A stretch of DNA of 64,000 bases from Prinia subflava (lineage: Eukaryota > Chordata > Aves > Passeriformes > Cisticolidae), in the NCBI RefSeq assembly GCF_021018805.1, contig NC_086254.1:23993300-24057299 (forward strand). Direction: 5' to 3'. The notes beneath the pieces were generated by a model. The model made no database searches. It was not told where the DNA came from and worked only from the letters and a program-made list of their open reading frames with translations. Position numbers and translations under genes: made by a program. Numbering within the stretch: the stretch's first letter is position 1; the number at the start of each line of letters is the position of its first letter. Shown one piece after another: positions 12,465 through 23,545 of this stretch.

Positions 12465-12592
12465 GATCAGACTTTGATCAAATGGATCAGACTTTGATCA
12501 AATGGATCAGACTTTGATCAAATGGATCAGACTTTGATCAAATGATCAGACTTTGATCAAATGATCGGACTTTGACCAAATGGATCAGACTT
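12465..12592. repeat. 20-bp tandem repeat, about 6.5 copies
   Basis: The unit is GATCAGACTTTGATCAAATG. Copies start at 12465, 12485, 12505 and 12525 with 20-bp spacing, then at 12544, 12563 and 12583 with 19-20 bp spacing after single-base loss. The last units carry substitutions (GATCGG, TTTGACC), so the left end is the more homogeneous. Each unit holds two GATC words and the near-palindrome TTTGATCAAA. Confidence 0.95.
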
Positions 12593-12773
12593 CTGTGGAG
12601 CCAGGGATGGATGGAGCTGCACTGTTACACAAACACGGTTTTGTCTGAGGAGCTGCCTCAGGAAGGTTTTGCACTGAGCTGCCCTAAGGAATTCCTCTGG
12701 GCTCACCCTGGGACCTGCTCTGTCCTCTCTGAGCCCCCACAGGATCTCTGGCTCTCCCAGAACCCCAGAGGTG

Positions 12774-13180
12774 CTGGGGTGCCCGGAGCCCTGGGGTGCT
12801 CAGGAGCCCTGGGGTGCCCGGAGCCCTGGGGTGCTCAGGAGCCCTGGGGTGCCCGGAGCCATGGGGTGCTCAGGAGCCCTGGGGTGCCAGGAGCCCTGGG
12901 GTGCCAGGAGCCCTGGGGTGCCCAGGAGCCCTGGGGTGCTCAGGAGCCCTGGGGTGCTCAGGAGCCCTGGGGTGCCCAGAGCCCTGGGGTGCCAGGAGCC
13001 CTGGGGTGCCCAGGAGCCCTGGGGTGCTCAGGAGCCCTGGGGTGCTCAGGAGCCCTGGGGTGCCCAGAGCCCTGGGGTGCCAGGAGCCCTGGGGTGCCCA
13101 GGAGCCCTGGGGTGCCCAGGAGCCCTGGGGTGCTCAGGAGCCCTGGGGTGCCCAGGAGCCCTGGGGTGCCCGGAGCCCTC
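12774..13180. repeat. GC-rich minisatellite, 17-18-bp unit
   Basis: More than 20 copies of AGCCCTGGGGTGCYCAGG-type units are present, with 17-bp (GTGCCAGG or GTGCCCGG) and 18-bp (GTGCTCAGG, GTGCCCAGG) variants interleaved. Neighbouring blocks of variant order repeat, which points to larger segmental duplication inside the array. The apparent open frames rich in G, V, P, A and L across this segment are translations of the repeat and are not a gene. Confidence 0.95.
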
Positions 13181-13550
13181 TCTGACCCCCTGGCCAGGCA
13201 CTGCAGCTCCCCAGGGAAGCCAAACCGCTGATTCCCCGTGCCTGAGCAGCTCCCGTGGGTTGATAATTCCTGTCTGAGCACCACAGACACGGCTCTGGGG
13301 TACCCCAAAATGTCCCAGCTATGAACCTTCACCCAGCAGCATCCTGGTGCCAGCACAGCCCTGGCTGTGGCAGAGCCCGTGCCTTGGCACAGCTGCTCAG
13401 GTTTGCTGAGAGCTGACTGCAATTATTCATGGAGCTGCATTAAAAAAGGACGAGGGGATCCCCTGCAGCCATAAATATTCACGGCTTCCCTGAGTACCGA
13501 CGAGTTCTGCTCCTTGGCACCAGCCCAGGCAAGCAAAGAGCCCAATGCAA

Positions 13551-13683
13551 GGAAATATTTCCTACAGAACAGAATTTTTCCTACAGAACAGAATTTTTCC
13601 TACAGAACAGAGTATTTCCTACAGAAATATTTTCTACAGAACAGAATATTTCTTACAGAAATATTTCCTACAGAAGTATCTCC
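13551..13683. repeat. Degenerate tandem repeat of about 19 bp
   Basis: Units of the type TTCCTACAGAACAGAATTT are repeated about seven times. Spacing is 19 bp in the left part and changes to alternating shorter units with AAATATT in the right part. The embedded open frames are repeat translations. Confidence 0.85.
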
Positions 13684-14319
13684 AGACAAAGCCCTGCACA
13701 GCAGAGCCCCTGAGAGATTCTGGAGTGCCCTGTGCCAGGAATAATGCCAGCCTTGGCTCAGGTGTTGGAAGTAAAGGAAATAAATTGTCTTTTGGGAATC
13801 CTCTTTCCAGCACTGAGCAGGCCACAGGAGCTGGACATGGAATATCCAAACAGAACCAGATGCTGCTGCCCTGGGGTCAGGGGGTGAGGAGGGGAAGGGA
13901 GGAGGTGCCAGGAGGGTCACCTGGAGGCAGCAAGGAGTGGCACAGGCACCTTGTGCCCCCCAAAGTGTCCCCACCCCTCAGCACAGAGAGCTCCTGTGCC
14001 CATTTCTCAATCCTCAAACGAGTCCAAGCAGGGCTGCCCTGTCTGCAGCTCCCCTCTGGTGCCACACCTGGAAACGACCCCAGAGGTGGCACGGGAAGAG
14101 GGAGGTGACTCCTTGTCCCAGTGCCACCAACAGGTAAAACATCCCCCCTGTCACCCGTGGGGCTGCCAGGCACTCGGGGGGGACATCCCTGTGCTGGGAC
14201 AGGGCTGGCAGCTCCTCCTGAAATCCCCGTTTGTGCAGAGGGCTGTGCCCTGCTAATGCCAGCACGGGGCTGCTGCAGTGATCAGGCCTCGAGCTTTCTC
14301 ACATCTGTGAGGAATGCTT
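13684..14319. other. GC-rich unique DNA, nothing recognised
   Basis: Long frames open on both strands at once because the DNA is GC-rich. None has a recognisable domain. Confidence 0.45.
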
Positions 14320-15080
14320 AGACATTCAAGTTTAAAAATAAAAATATCACTCTGGGCAGGATCTGAACATTTTTTTGAGGGAGTGTGGGATGACGGGTGG
14401 GTGGATTAGATAGTAATCAGTTGAATAAACTCAGCTGAGCTTTGAAAGTTAAACTTCAAGCTCTACAGGAAGGTTTGCATGGTGGGACATAAAATAAAAG
14501 AGTTTAATTGTGCCTGGCATGATCTGCGTTCATTAAGGTGTACCAGTATAAGTGCACTTTCCTACAATCATTTTTATGAGATATCCAAGTGCTTTAAAAA
14601 CACACAAATGACTGAATAATATGCCTGAGAATTCAATTGATAGACAGGAAACCACAGCACAGAAGGGCTGGGTTAAGTGAGACTACGAGGGAGCAAATTC
14701 CACCTTGGGGAATGGAGTGAATGAAATTTGTCCTGCAGTTATTGCCAGAGGAGGAGCAGAATTTCCTTCCCAACAGAAATGTCATTAGAGAACACAAACA
14801 CCCGCTAACAAAAAGTAATATTTTGATGTGCTGAGGCATGTTTGCCTTTGTTACCCGTTTTGCAGACAAGTTCTGCATTTGTGCATTCAGATGCTGCTGC
14901 TATTTTTAGCTCCCTTTTATCCTCCACCCTTTTCTGCCTCTTGCCACACATAAAGATTCAAAGAAACATCTTTGCAGAGCATGTAAAGAAGCAATTAATG
15001 ATATGCTATCGAGGAAGAAGTGCTCTCCTAGAGGAGACAGTTTCCTTTCACAGGCACTAAAACAAAACCTCTATTCAATT
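14320..15080. other. Candidate conserved non-coding DNA
   Basis: A sharp switch to AT-rich, high-complexity DNA lasts to about 14640 and resumes at about 14810-15060. No tandem repeats or transposons are seen. The regulatory reading is an inference from texture. Confidence 0.25.
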
Positions 15081-15523
15081 CTTGCTCATTGCTTCATATC
15101 ATTGCTTTTTTTTTTTTTCTTTTTTAATTTTAACCACGCTGAAAACTGCACATTCTGACTCCAGACATGCTCCAGTATTTCCACATCCATTCCTGAATCA
15201 TGGGAAGAGATCCTTCCCAAACCAAGTGTTCAGAGCTCAATTCACTGGGTCACTCCTCGGGAGGAATTTCTTTGTTCCAAAGGTTTTTGGTCTTGGAGCT
15301 CCACAGATGCTCCACAGTTCATTTCCCCCCATGAATATGAATTTATTGCTGAGGATGCGTCCCTGCCCCTGGTGCATAATCAGGCTGGTTAAACCTTCTG
15401 GTGGGGACAAAAATATTCCAGGAATCTCAAACATTCCCAGGAAAGATAGGCTAAGAGAGCTTTTCTGACCCCAGTGAAAGGGTGGGGTGAGTAAAATATA
15501 AAATTTTCTAATTTATAGAAAAA

Positions 15524-15586
15524 TAATATATATATACACATACATATATATACATACACATATATATATATATGTATATATATATT
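15524..15586. repeat. TA/CA dinucleotide microsatellite
   Basis: Mixed TATATA and CACATA runs make up about 60 bp of imperfect alternating purine-pyrimidine sequence. It lies directly before a CpG-rich block. Confidence 0.93.
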
Positions 15587-15595
15587 TTACTGCCT

Positions 15596-16160
15596 GCAAG
15601 TGCTGCAGTGTTTCCCGCTCCGGGCCAGCCTTTGCTGTGGAAATCCCGGTGATGTTTGAGCTCCCCAGATGTGGCAGGGCTGTACCAAAAGTTGCAGGGC
15701 TCTGTTACAAGCCCTCTCCTGTGTGAACTTGCCGGGTTTTGAAAGCGAATTTGCAATCGAGTGGAACCCGCACCCCCTGTCTGTCAATAATTCCCGGCGC
15801 ACTCACAGGGAGTCGTGGCTCTCCCTCTTCCCCACCCCCTGAATGCGAAATCGCAGTAAATCACTCAACAGCGCTGTTTAGCATATAAAGCAGCGAACTT
15901 CAAAGCCAGGCAGCCTTTTCTCTGCACCTATGGAATTCCAGCCCGCGCTCCCAAATCCAGGGAAATCTCCCCGTCCTTTCTCCTCGCAGTTCCGAGAGCC
16001 CCGGCCATGCATATTAAAGGGCTGCTGTCAGCTCGCATTGTTTCAAACCCGACTGATTAAAAAAACATTTGGGGGAAGCACCCTGTGCACGCTGTGCAGA
16101 AACACTGGAACAGCCCCAGCCCCGAGAGCGAGCCCCGGCAGCCGGGAACCCCTCCCAGCC
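15596..16160. promoter_or_regulatory. CpG-rich block with TATA-like element
   Basis: By hand I count about 28 CpG dinucleotides in roughly 565 bp, several times the density of the surrounding DNA, which suggests an unmethylated regulatory element. Near 15841-15890 is a complex segment containing AATCGCAGTAAATCACTC and the TATA-like word GCATATAAAG (15881-15890). If used on the plus strand it would place transcription starts near 15912-15920. No initiator or downstream gene can be assigned. It is followed within about 100 bp by a very long CTTT tract. It could be a weak promoter, an enhancer, or simply a GC-rich conserved element. Confidence 0.35.
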
Positions 16161-16264
16161 TGAAACCGCGTTATTTCCTAATTTTCTCCCTGCTATTTCA
16201 ATATTTGTCCCTCTTTTAGGAGCATTTTCCTTAAGATTACTGGCAGGAAGCACTCCTACATCTG

Positions 16265-16789
<525 letters not shown>

Positions 16790-17914
16790 CCTGGACATGC
16801 CTCTTACCAAATCTTCAGACATTTGGAAAATAAATTTGAAGTTATTTTTCCTCCAAACTGCAGAGGAAGAGTTGCCCCTCTTCTTAGACTATAATATGCT
16901 AATATTCATCTCATATAAGATAACAGAATAATATATTAATAATATAATGATAATATAAAATATATTATTTCCTTCTGTCAAACGAAGTAATAATTATCTA
17001 TGCCAAATAAACAAAACTCCTGTTGTCCCCGGAGGTTTTGAGGCGGTGCCCAGTGTGGACTGAGAGGCAGGGAGAAGACGGGATCGTCATCACAGGGAAC
17101 TGCTGCAGTACATCTTCTTTTGATAAAAATGTTCATTCAATTAAAAGCAACAGCCTCCCAAAGCAGATGTTTGCCAGGCCCCGAGCCCTTCCACGAACGA
17201 TGAACTCAGCCTGGTTCAGACTCACTCAGAGGGAAGAGTGTGATGTTAATCGTGGTTATCCCTGTGAACAATTCCCACTCCTTACTCACGGGTTACACAC
17301 GGACTGCACCCCGAGCAGGCTCTGAGGTGACCGGGCAGAGCTCTGTCAGAATTATTGCTTTATTCGGCAGTACTGTCAGTCTTATCAGCACCTGGCCTCG
17401 AGGAAGGTGTCCCTGCCCTGGGGGCTGCAATGAGATGATTTTTAATCCCTTCCAGCCCAAAGCGTGCGGCGATTCCTCGGTTGTGTCCCGGGTGATGTTT
17501 GCACACCGGTGTGTGGAAGCAGGACTCGCAAGAGTCTGCGTTTACAAATTCGGGGTATTCAAAGGTGCAGCAATCAGAGCAGTCTCAGTCCGTCCTTTCT
17601 CATGCCTCTTAGCCATTAGGCTGGCTTAAGTGCAGCTTAAATTGCACTTTACCCGCTGCATATTTGAGTGATGCAACACAAAGGGAGACGGAGACGGGGT
17701 TTCAGCATCTCTGCATTTCAACAGCAGCGCCCTCCCAGCCCCACTGCAGAGCTGGCACCTTTACAGTTTACAGAGTCTTTACAGAATCCTTACAGCTCCC
17801 AGAACCCCGATTACCCAATTTAAACGCGGCTTGGATGTTCCGACACAGGCTGCAACAACCCCGGCCTGCGGGCTGATGCTCACCCGGATGGAGCTGCAGC
17901 AGGGGCAGGATTCA
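16790..17914. other. Unique DNA; AT-rich then mildly CpG-rich
   Basis: About 16880-17010 is very AT-rich (ATAATATATTAATAATATAA-like). About 17310-17560 carries a modest cluster of CpGs with balanced composition. No gene or transposon is recognised. Confidence 0.45.
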
Positions 17915-18076
17915 CACAGAATCACAGAATTCACAGAATCACAGAATCAATAACAGAATCACTGAATCACAGAATCAATCACAGAATCACAGAATCACAG
18001 AATCACAGAATTCACAGAATCACAGAATCAATAACAGAATCACAGAATCACAGAATTACAGAATTACAGAATTACA
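17915..18076 (-). repeat. Expanded CR1 octamer tail (ACAGAATC)n
   Basis: The segment consists of ACAGAATC octamers with variants (ATAACAGAATC, ACTGAATC, ACAGAATT). In reverse complement this is the GATTCTGT-type octamer that ends avian CR1 elements, and it joins directly to the CR1 body at 18077. Native tails usually have two to four octamers, whereas about 20 are present here. A second-order repeat is visible: the CACAGAATTCACAGAATCAC phrase occurs at 17923 and again at 18004, 81 bp apart. Confidence 0.9.
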
Positions 18077-18500
18077 GGTTGGGAGAGATCTCCAAGATCA
18101 TCTAGTCAACCCAGCCCTAACACCTCAACCAAACCACGGCACCAGTGCCACATCCAGTCTTTCATTAAACACATTCAGGGATGCTGACTCCACCACCTCC
18201 CCGGGCAGACAATTCCAGTACTTTGTCACCCTTTCTGTAAAAACCTTTTTCCTGATATCCAACCTGTATTTCCCTTGGTGCAGCTTGAGACTCTGTCCTC
18301 TCCTTCTGCCAGTGCTGCCTGGACAAAGAAACCAACCCCACCTGACACAGGCACCTTCCAGGGAGTTGTGGAGAGTGACAAGGTCAGTCCTGAGTCTCCT
18401 TTTCTCCAGGCTGAACACCCCCAGCTCCCTCAGCCCTTCCTCACAGGGTTTGTGTTCCCTCACCAGCCTCTTCCCTCCTTGGATGCTCTCAACAAGGAGG
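18077..18500 (-). mobile_element. CR1 LINE 3' fragment, longest in the window
   Basis: Reading left to right: GGTTGGGAGAGATCTCCAAG, ATCATCTAGTCAACCCAGCC, CATCCAGTCTTTCATTAAAC, GGGATGCTGACTCCACCACC, TCCCCGGGCAGACAATTCCA, CCTTTTTCCTGATATCCAAC, TTTTCTCCAGGCTGAACACC and CTCCCTCAGCCCTTCCTCAC. This is the reverse complement of the CR1 3' UTR of the subfamily that gives GGTTGGAAAAGACCTC-type ends, so it differs in subfamily from the GGGTTGGAAGGGACC copies elsewhere in the window. It is 5'-truncated. The left limit is clear; the right limit is uncertain and could reach about 18640. Confidence 0.93.
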
Positions 18501-18896
18501 TTCCTGCCCAGTTTGTTGCTGTCCCCAGCGCCCTCCCAGCACAGCTCAGGGCCACCCCAGGGCTTGGGGCAGGGGCTGCAGCCCAGCCCAGCAGTTCCAA
18601 CTGCAGGAGAGCATCCCCCGGTGCTTGAGCAGTGTTTGTCAGGGGCTGCCCAGCACCAGCACTGAGGGTTCCTTTGTTTATTTGGATCTGCTGGCAGCTG
18701 TCACCAAAGCCCATTCCAAATGTGCATTTTCCAAATGCCCCCACCAAAGGTGAGGCCGAAGGCGCAGAGTGTGATCTGTGCTGAGCCGGGCCGGGGTGAT
18801 TCACTCTGTGCCTCCCCAGTGCTGCTGTCGGTGCTTGCAGGAGGAAGGCACCAGCTGTGACTCACGGTGTCTGTGGGGAAAGGTGGGGACAGCTCA
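18501..18896. other. GC-rich DNA, nothing certain
   Basis: The first part may still be diverged CR1 body. No other feature is recognised. Confidence 0.4.

Positions 18897-18927
<31 letters not shown>
18897..18927. repeat. TCTG tetranucleotide microsatellite
   Basis: About seven perfect TCTG units. Confidence 0.96.
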
Positions 18928-20643
18928 GATGGGGACACAGCTCCAGCAGCACTCATTGACAGAATCCCAATCCACTGCATCTGCTGCCTGCCAGCTTCCA
19001 GCATTTCACCAGCAGCCAACATCTGTTTGCAACCCATTCAGCTCCTTCCTCAGCTACTCTTGGATTTGCTTTAAAAGGACTCTGAATTTAAAAACTCGTG
19101 GTTTTTTTTTTTTTTTTTTGTTCACCATCTTGAAGATGATGAAGATCTTATTCTCTATCCCATTATCTTGATGGGGTTTATTTAAGTTATAAATGTTTGC
19201 ATTAGCAGATGGTGATGTTTTATCCTTCATCACAGGTCTAAGTCAATGCTGTCAAAGCCAGGGGAGTTAAGGAAAATCAGGCACACAGGAAACCTTATGG
19301 CCTGTGACAAATCAATACCTTGCCTGATCTCCATTAACACTGGGATTTCTGCTCTAAGCTAAAGGAAAGAATTCCTGGTCTCCCTTCTGATTTTGATGCT
19401 GAATTACAAAGACAATCAAGGGTCTTGATCACCCCTCGTTGGTTGATGGTTTTCAGGAGGAGATTGGATTTGAGAGGGCTCCTGCCCACTGAGCCCACTG
19501 GATGCTTCCACTGCACAAACGTCCCAGCAGTGACCTGACAGGGGGAGCCTGTCCCTGCCTGTCCCTGAGCAATGCCCACCCCAGGAGAACCCAACCTGCA
19601 GCCTCAAAACGCTGCCCAAACCAAATAATAATTCTGTAATCATTATTACAGAATAATCCGGCCGTGGTTATTCTGTCCCTCATCACTGAACACGTCCTGT
19701 TCCCCAGACTGCTGTGGCACACAGAAATTCTGTGAATTCTGTGTGAGTTCTGCCCCTGCCCTCTCTCCACTTGGATTTAAGTTTCCCTTGTTCAGTGCAA
19801 GGATTTTATCACCAATATCTCGCCACCTTTTCAGCTGAATCAGGACAGGTCCACAGCTTGTGCAAGCTTGTGCTTTTTTCTGTGTCAACAGCAATTTAGA
19901 GCATTTCCTCTGCACTGTGGTTAATTGCAGTGGCCATCTGGATTAAATGCAGAAGCCAAATCTGCATTAATAACTCTTTCCACCTGGGATAACCCATCTG
20001 CAGGACCCAAGCAGGCGGCTCCAGGAGCATCAGTTCCAGTTTTTCTGCAGCCACAGTCCCACACACCTCTGTTCTTTTGAGCATCAAGAAGGCAGCAGTT
20101 CACAGAGCTGCTGCCAGATGAAACCAAGGAAACCTTCCCATGAGTGTGACCCAAAGGTAGAACATGGGGAAAAAATAAATAGGAGATATAGCCAAAGTTT
20201 ATTTTAACTTTTACCCAATTTGGGCTTCTTTACCCCAAGGTTAGGTGTTCCCAGGATAAAGAAGAGCTGGAAATCATTGCTCAGTGCTTTAAAGAGAGAT
20301 AAAACCATGTGTAAGGACTTTACATAAAAAACAGATTGCTGATGCCCTCACCTAATCCTGCTCAGGGGCAGGAGAGAAAAATGGGATGCTGAGTGGGCAT
20401 TAAGGGCCAAAACAGAACCACATTTCCCTAGTTTGATGGACAAATGCAAAAACCCTTGCTTGAGCAGCTCTGTGCTTTTTAAGACCCTCAGTCAAACAAT
20501 TCCTCACCCACCAGACAAGAAAGTTCCATTTCCAGCTGAGGAATCTCCTCAGGCTGTGCCAGCCTGGCAAGCCCAGTCCTCCCAACTGGAATAAAAACAA
20601 ACCTCCCCTCATCTCCAGAGTGAAGAATTCTCATCCCTGAAGT
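18928..20643. other. Unique DNA with one small inverted repeat
   Basis: No gene is recognised. A run of T lies near 19101-19119. At 19631-19654 ATTCTGTAAT and ATTACAGAAT form 10-bp perfect arms around a 4-base loop (CATT). This is a minor cruciform-capable site that may be chance. Confidence 0.5.
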
Positions 20644-20765
20644 CACAGAATCCCAGAAGGTTTGGGGCTGGAAGGGATCTCAAAGATCCTCTCATTCCAA
20701 CCCCCTGCCACAGGGACACCTTTCACTAGGAGTCCCTCACAACCCTGAACAACAATCCCCTCTCT
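20644..20765 (-). mobile_element. CR1 LINE 3' end fragment
   Basis: CACAGAATCCCAGAAGGTTT, GGCTGGAAGGGATCTCAAAG, ATTCCAACCCCCTGCCACAG and GGGACACCTTTCACTAGG mark the reverse complement of the CR1 3' end. Similarity fades after CCTGAACAACAATCCC. Only about 120 bp remain, so it is heavily 5'-truncated. Confidence 0.9.
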
Positions 20766-21137
20766 GATTTAACAATCCAGTGAGAACAGCCCAAATAAAT
20801 GTGCTCACCCCAGTCAGAGACAGCAGGGCAGCCAAAGCTGAGGTACAGGCTGCAGGTCACTGATGCTGGAGGGGCTGGGGGATGATCCAGCACCTCTGGT
20901 GATGCTGAGTCCTGGTCTGGGGTTGGGCAGGGCTTTAAGAGCTGGGGCCCGAGAGAAGAAATTCCTCTCAAAGCTGAAAGGTGAGCGGTGCCCTGAGCTG
21001 TGGCTGAGAGCACAGAGAGGCTCCAGCAGGTCCAGGGGAGAAGCCAGGATTGGAGAGGAGGAGAAGCAGGTGGAGGAAAAGGTTCCCTCTGGGAGCTGCT
21101 GGTGCGTGGGGAGCTCAGGACACAACTGCAAGGCCAG
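20766..21137. other. GC-rich unique DNA, nothing recognised
   Basis: No repeats or coding signal can be supported. Confidence 0.45.
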
Positions 21138-21191
21138 TAAAGATTTTCCTTTCTGTAAAGATTTTCCTTTCTGTAAAGATTTTCCTTTCTG
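21138..21191. repeat. 18-bp tandem repeat, three perfect copies
   Basis: The unit TAAAGATTTTCCTTTCTG starts at 21138, 21156 and 21174 with no visible differences. Confidence 0.96.
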
Positions 21192-21299
21192 CGTGAAGGG
21201 AGATCAGTGCCGAGGGGTGATGTGAGATTGGGTGCTCGTTTTTGTTGGGAAGCTCTTTGAGTTCTGGCCTTTACACTGTAAAAACCTCCCAAACGCTTT

Positions 21300-22530
21300 G
21301 TTTTGAGCCCAGCCCCTGTGGAAGAGGGGCAAATGTAAATAAAACCTCCTCAGAAATGAAATATCTATTTGTGTCATATTTGTAGCTGGTTAAAACACTT
21401 TTTATGTCGGTGTTTATTTGACTCCGGCTCCAGGTGGATTCCTAAGAGGAGCATTTAAATGACTGAAGCATTTGCAAAACAACAGCACAATCGTTGGCAA
21501 TGCTGGAACACCTAAACTTGAATTTCTATCCTAAAAATATCCGATTATTTTCCACTAAATTGTAAAAAAGATTTTCGAAGGAAAGGTTCTCAAAATAACA
21601 AGAAGCTGCCTAGCTCTGCTGGAGCAGCTTGTTTCTCCACGCTCTCAGACAGGTTGTGCAGCTCTAGGGGCTCCCACATTTAAATATTCTCTGCCCATGG
21701 TTGATATTTCTGTGCCTTCAAAGTGCTGTAATGCTGCATTCTTCCGAGATCACTCAGAGCTGAATCACGCACTCCTTCACTCGAGCAAAAGAACAGCCTC
21801 ATTAAAAAGTAAAAGGTGGCTTTGCTGTTTCATTCCAGACAAACAACTGCAAGGGAAGGATGAGAAGTTCAGGACAGTAAGACAATGTAATAAAAAATAA
21901 AAAAGTAATTAAGAAGCCGTATTTACTGCTCTACATCGCATTTCACAAAGGAAAATAACCTATTGTCTCCCCAAAGACAATGGCCCTGACTGTACATGTC
22001 CTTTACCACGGAAAGAACAGCAATCCTGGAATGGTTCTGAATGTTTCTCATGCCTCTCGAATCCTTCAAGTTACAAGAGCTAAACAAAGACAGAGAATCA
22101 CACCCTGACCCCTTCAGGAACATCAAAGTCCCCACTATCAGCCCGGAGTCTTCCTCTGATCGTGTTACAGTGACACCGATCATTCAGAACCCGGCCCGAA
22201 ACTACAAATTATTTCTTGATTTTGCTCTAATATTACCGAGTTCTAAAGAATAATTACTGGTGTAATAGTTAGCCAAGTTGTTATGAGAATTGTAAGCCCT
22301 TTTGGTTAATGCATGGCATATGTCTGAGGCATTCAGCTAATTCACATATCTGTCTGCACTATTAATAGAGAAGGTTACATGCCAATTATGCAGGGTTCAA
22401 TCAGCCTGTTAGGACACAATAGCTGCAGTGTTCACACACTTGATGTGCCACATTCCTCACAGACATTATAAGCAGCTGGTCCAGATAAGACCACTGGGGT
22501 TTAATATTTAGGAATCACTCCTTCACCCAA
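21300..22530. other. Candidate conserved non-coding DNA
   Basis: Over 1.2 kb of high-complexity AT-rich DNA without transposons or tandem repeats. The densest-looking part is about 22230-22520, with words such as AATAATTACTGG, GTTAATGCATGGCATATG, TTCAGCTAATTC, CTATTAATAG and CCAATTATGC, all containing homeodomain or POU cores. It is a plausible enhancer cluster, but this is inference only. Confidence 0.35.
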
Positions 22531-22843
22531 CCTGGATTGCGATTTTTTTATTATTGTTACTGTGGTTCTTTTATTACTTCCAATATCTGTTTATGAATTA
22601 TTTTTAGATTCAGCTGTGCTGAAGTCAAGTGATATTTTAGGAGGGAGAGCGGAGCGTTGGAAATGGCTCCAGGACACGATGGATGCAGGAGTTCCCCAAA
22701 TTCCCCCAAAGCAGCAGCAGCACTCCTGTGTGAGGAGGCATCAAAATCCCTCCCCATCACCCAAACCTGCAAAGAGGATCACGCTGAAAAACTGGCCCGT
22801 GCTAAACGCTTAATCTTATTTCATTATTTTGCCTGCTTTGCTT
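22531..22843. other. Unique DNA, nothing recognised
   Basis: Transitional sequence leading into the A/C-only tract. No structure is seen. Confidence 0.45.
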
Positions 22844-23129
22844 AAAAAAACCAAAAAAACCCAACCAACCAACCAAACCCAAAAAACCCCAAAAAACCAA
22901 AAAATCCAAAACCAAAAAAACACAAAAAAACCCCCAACCCCCCCAAAAACAACAACAACAAAACAAAACAACAACAACAACAAAAAAAAAAAAAACCAAC
23001 AAAACACAAAAAAAAAAAAAACCCACCCAAAAAAATCCAACAAAACCCCCACCAAACAACAACAACAACCCAAAAAAATCAACCAAAAAAACCCCACCAA
23101 ACCCCCAAATAAAATTAAAAAACCAACAA
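22844..23129 (+). repeat. A/C-only low-complexity tract
   Basis: About 285 bp made almost entirely of A and C on the plus strand, with a few T and no G. The arrangement is irregular (AAAACCC, CCAACCAACC, ACAACAACAACA) and not a fixed unit. The complementary strand is G/T-only, with many GGG and GGGG blocks separated by T runs, so that strand could form G-quadruplexes. Two more such tracts occur at 59249-59592 and 62160-62324, all in the same orientation. The long frames here on both strands are composition artefacts. Confidence 0.95.
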
Positions 23130-23483
23130 CAGGACAAAACAACCGCATGAATTGGGGCTGTTGTTGGTTCTGTGTTTTTATCCCATTATCAGCGTTTGGG
23201 AGAGAGAACTTCAGGAGTGTTGTGGTTTAGTTGAGCCGAAGGTGGAAGCAATTCCGAGTGCGCGTTCGTGGAGCCGCCGTGAGCCCGGCTGGGATTTCAG
23301 CACATGAAAAGCAGACATTCATCTGTTCCCATGGAGATATTCCCGCTCCCAGTCAATCAGGAGCTGCTCAGGTCACACAATAGGCAGCGGTTCCTTTTCT
23401 CATCTTACAAACAGATACCCCCTCCCTCCTCCTAGTCCTATTTACGGGCATTCGTGATAACATTTAAACACCTACAAAGCAGG
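23130..23483. other. Unique DNA with a small CpG cluster
   Basis: About nine CpGs fall within 23240-23300, around AGTGCGCGTTCGTGG and GAGCCGCCGTGAGCCCGG. The rest is balanced and non-repetitive. It is too small to call a CpG island. Confidence 0.45.
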
Positions 23484-23545
23484 CAGGAATATTTCCAGTG
23501 ATGAACAAAAGTGACAGGAATATTTCCAGTGATGAGCAAAAAGTG
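23484..23545. repeat. 31-bp tandem duplication
   Basis: CAGGAATATTTCCAGTGATG starts at 23484 and again at 23515. The copies differ by one substitution and one added A (GAACAAAAGTG versus GAGCAAAAAGTG). Confidence 0.92.

Noticed and set aside
12572..13277. Open frames of up to 219 codons on the plus strand and a 154-codon minus-strand frame
   Set aside because: They read through the 17-18-bp GC-rich minisatellite and give repetitive G/V/P/L peptides in every frame; there is no start or splice context.
19631..19654. 10-bp-arm inverted repeat as a candidate small hairpin RNA or terminator
   Set aside because: Too short for a microRNA precursor, AT-rich, and no transcription context; probably chance.
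22829..23230. Frames of 110-133 codons over the A/C-only tract, some resembling hydrophobic F/G/V/L membrane proteins on the minus strand
   Set aside because: Composition artefact of a strand lacking A and C; the same happens over the tracts at 59249 and 62160.
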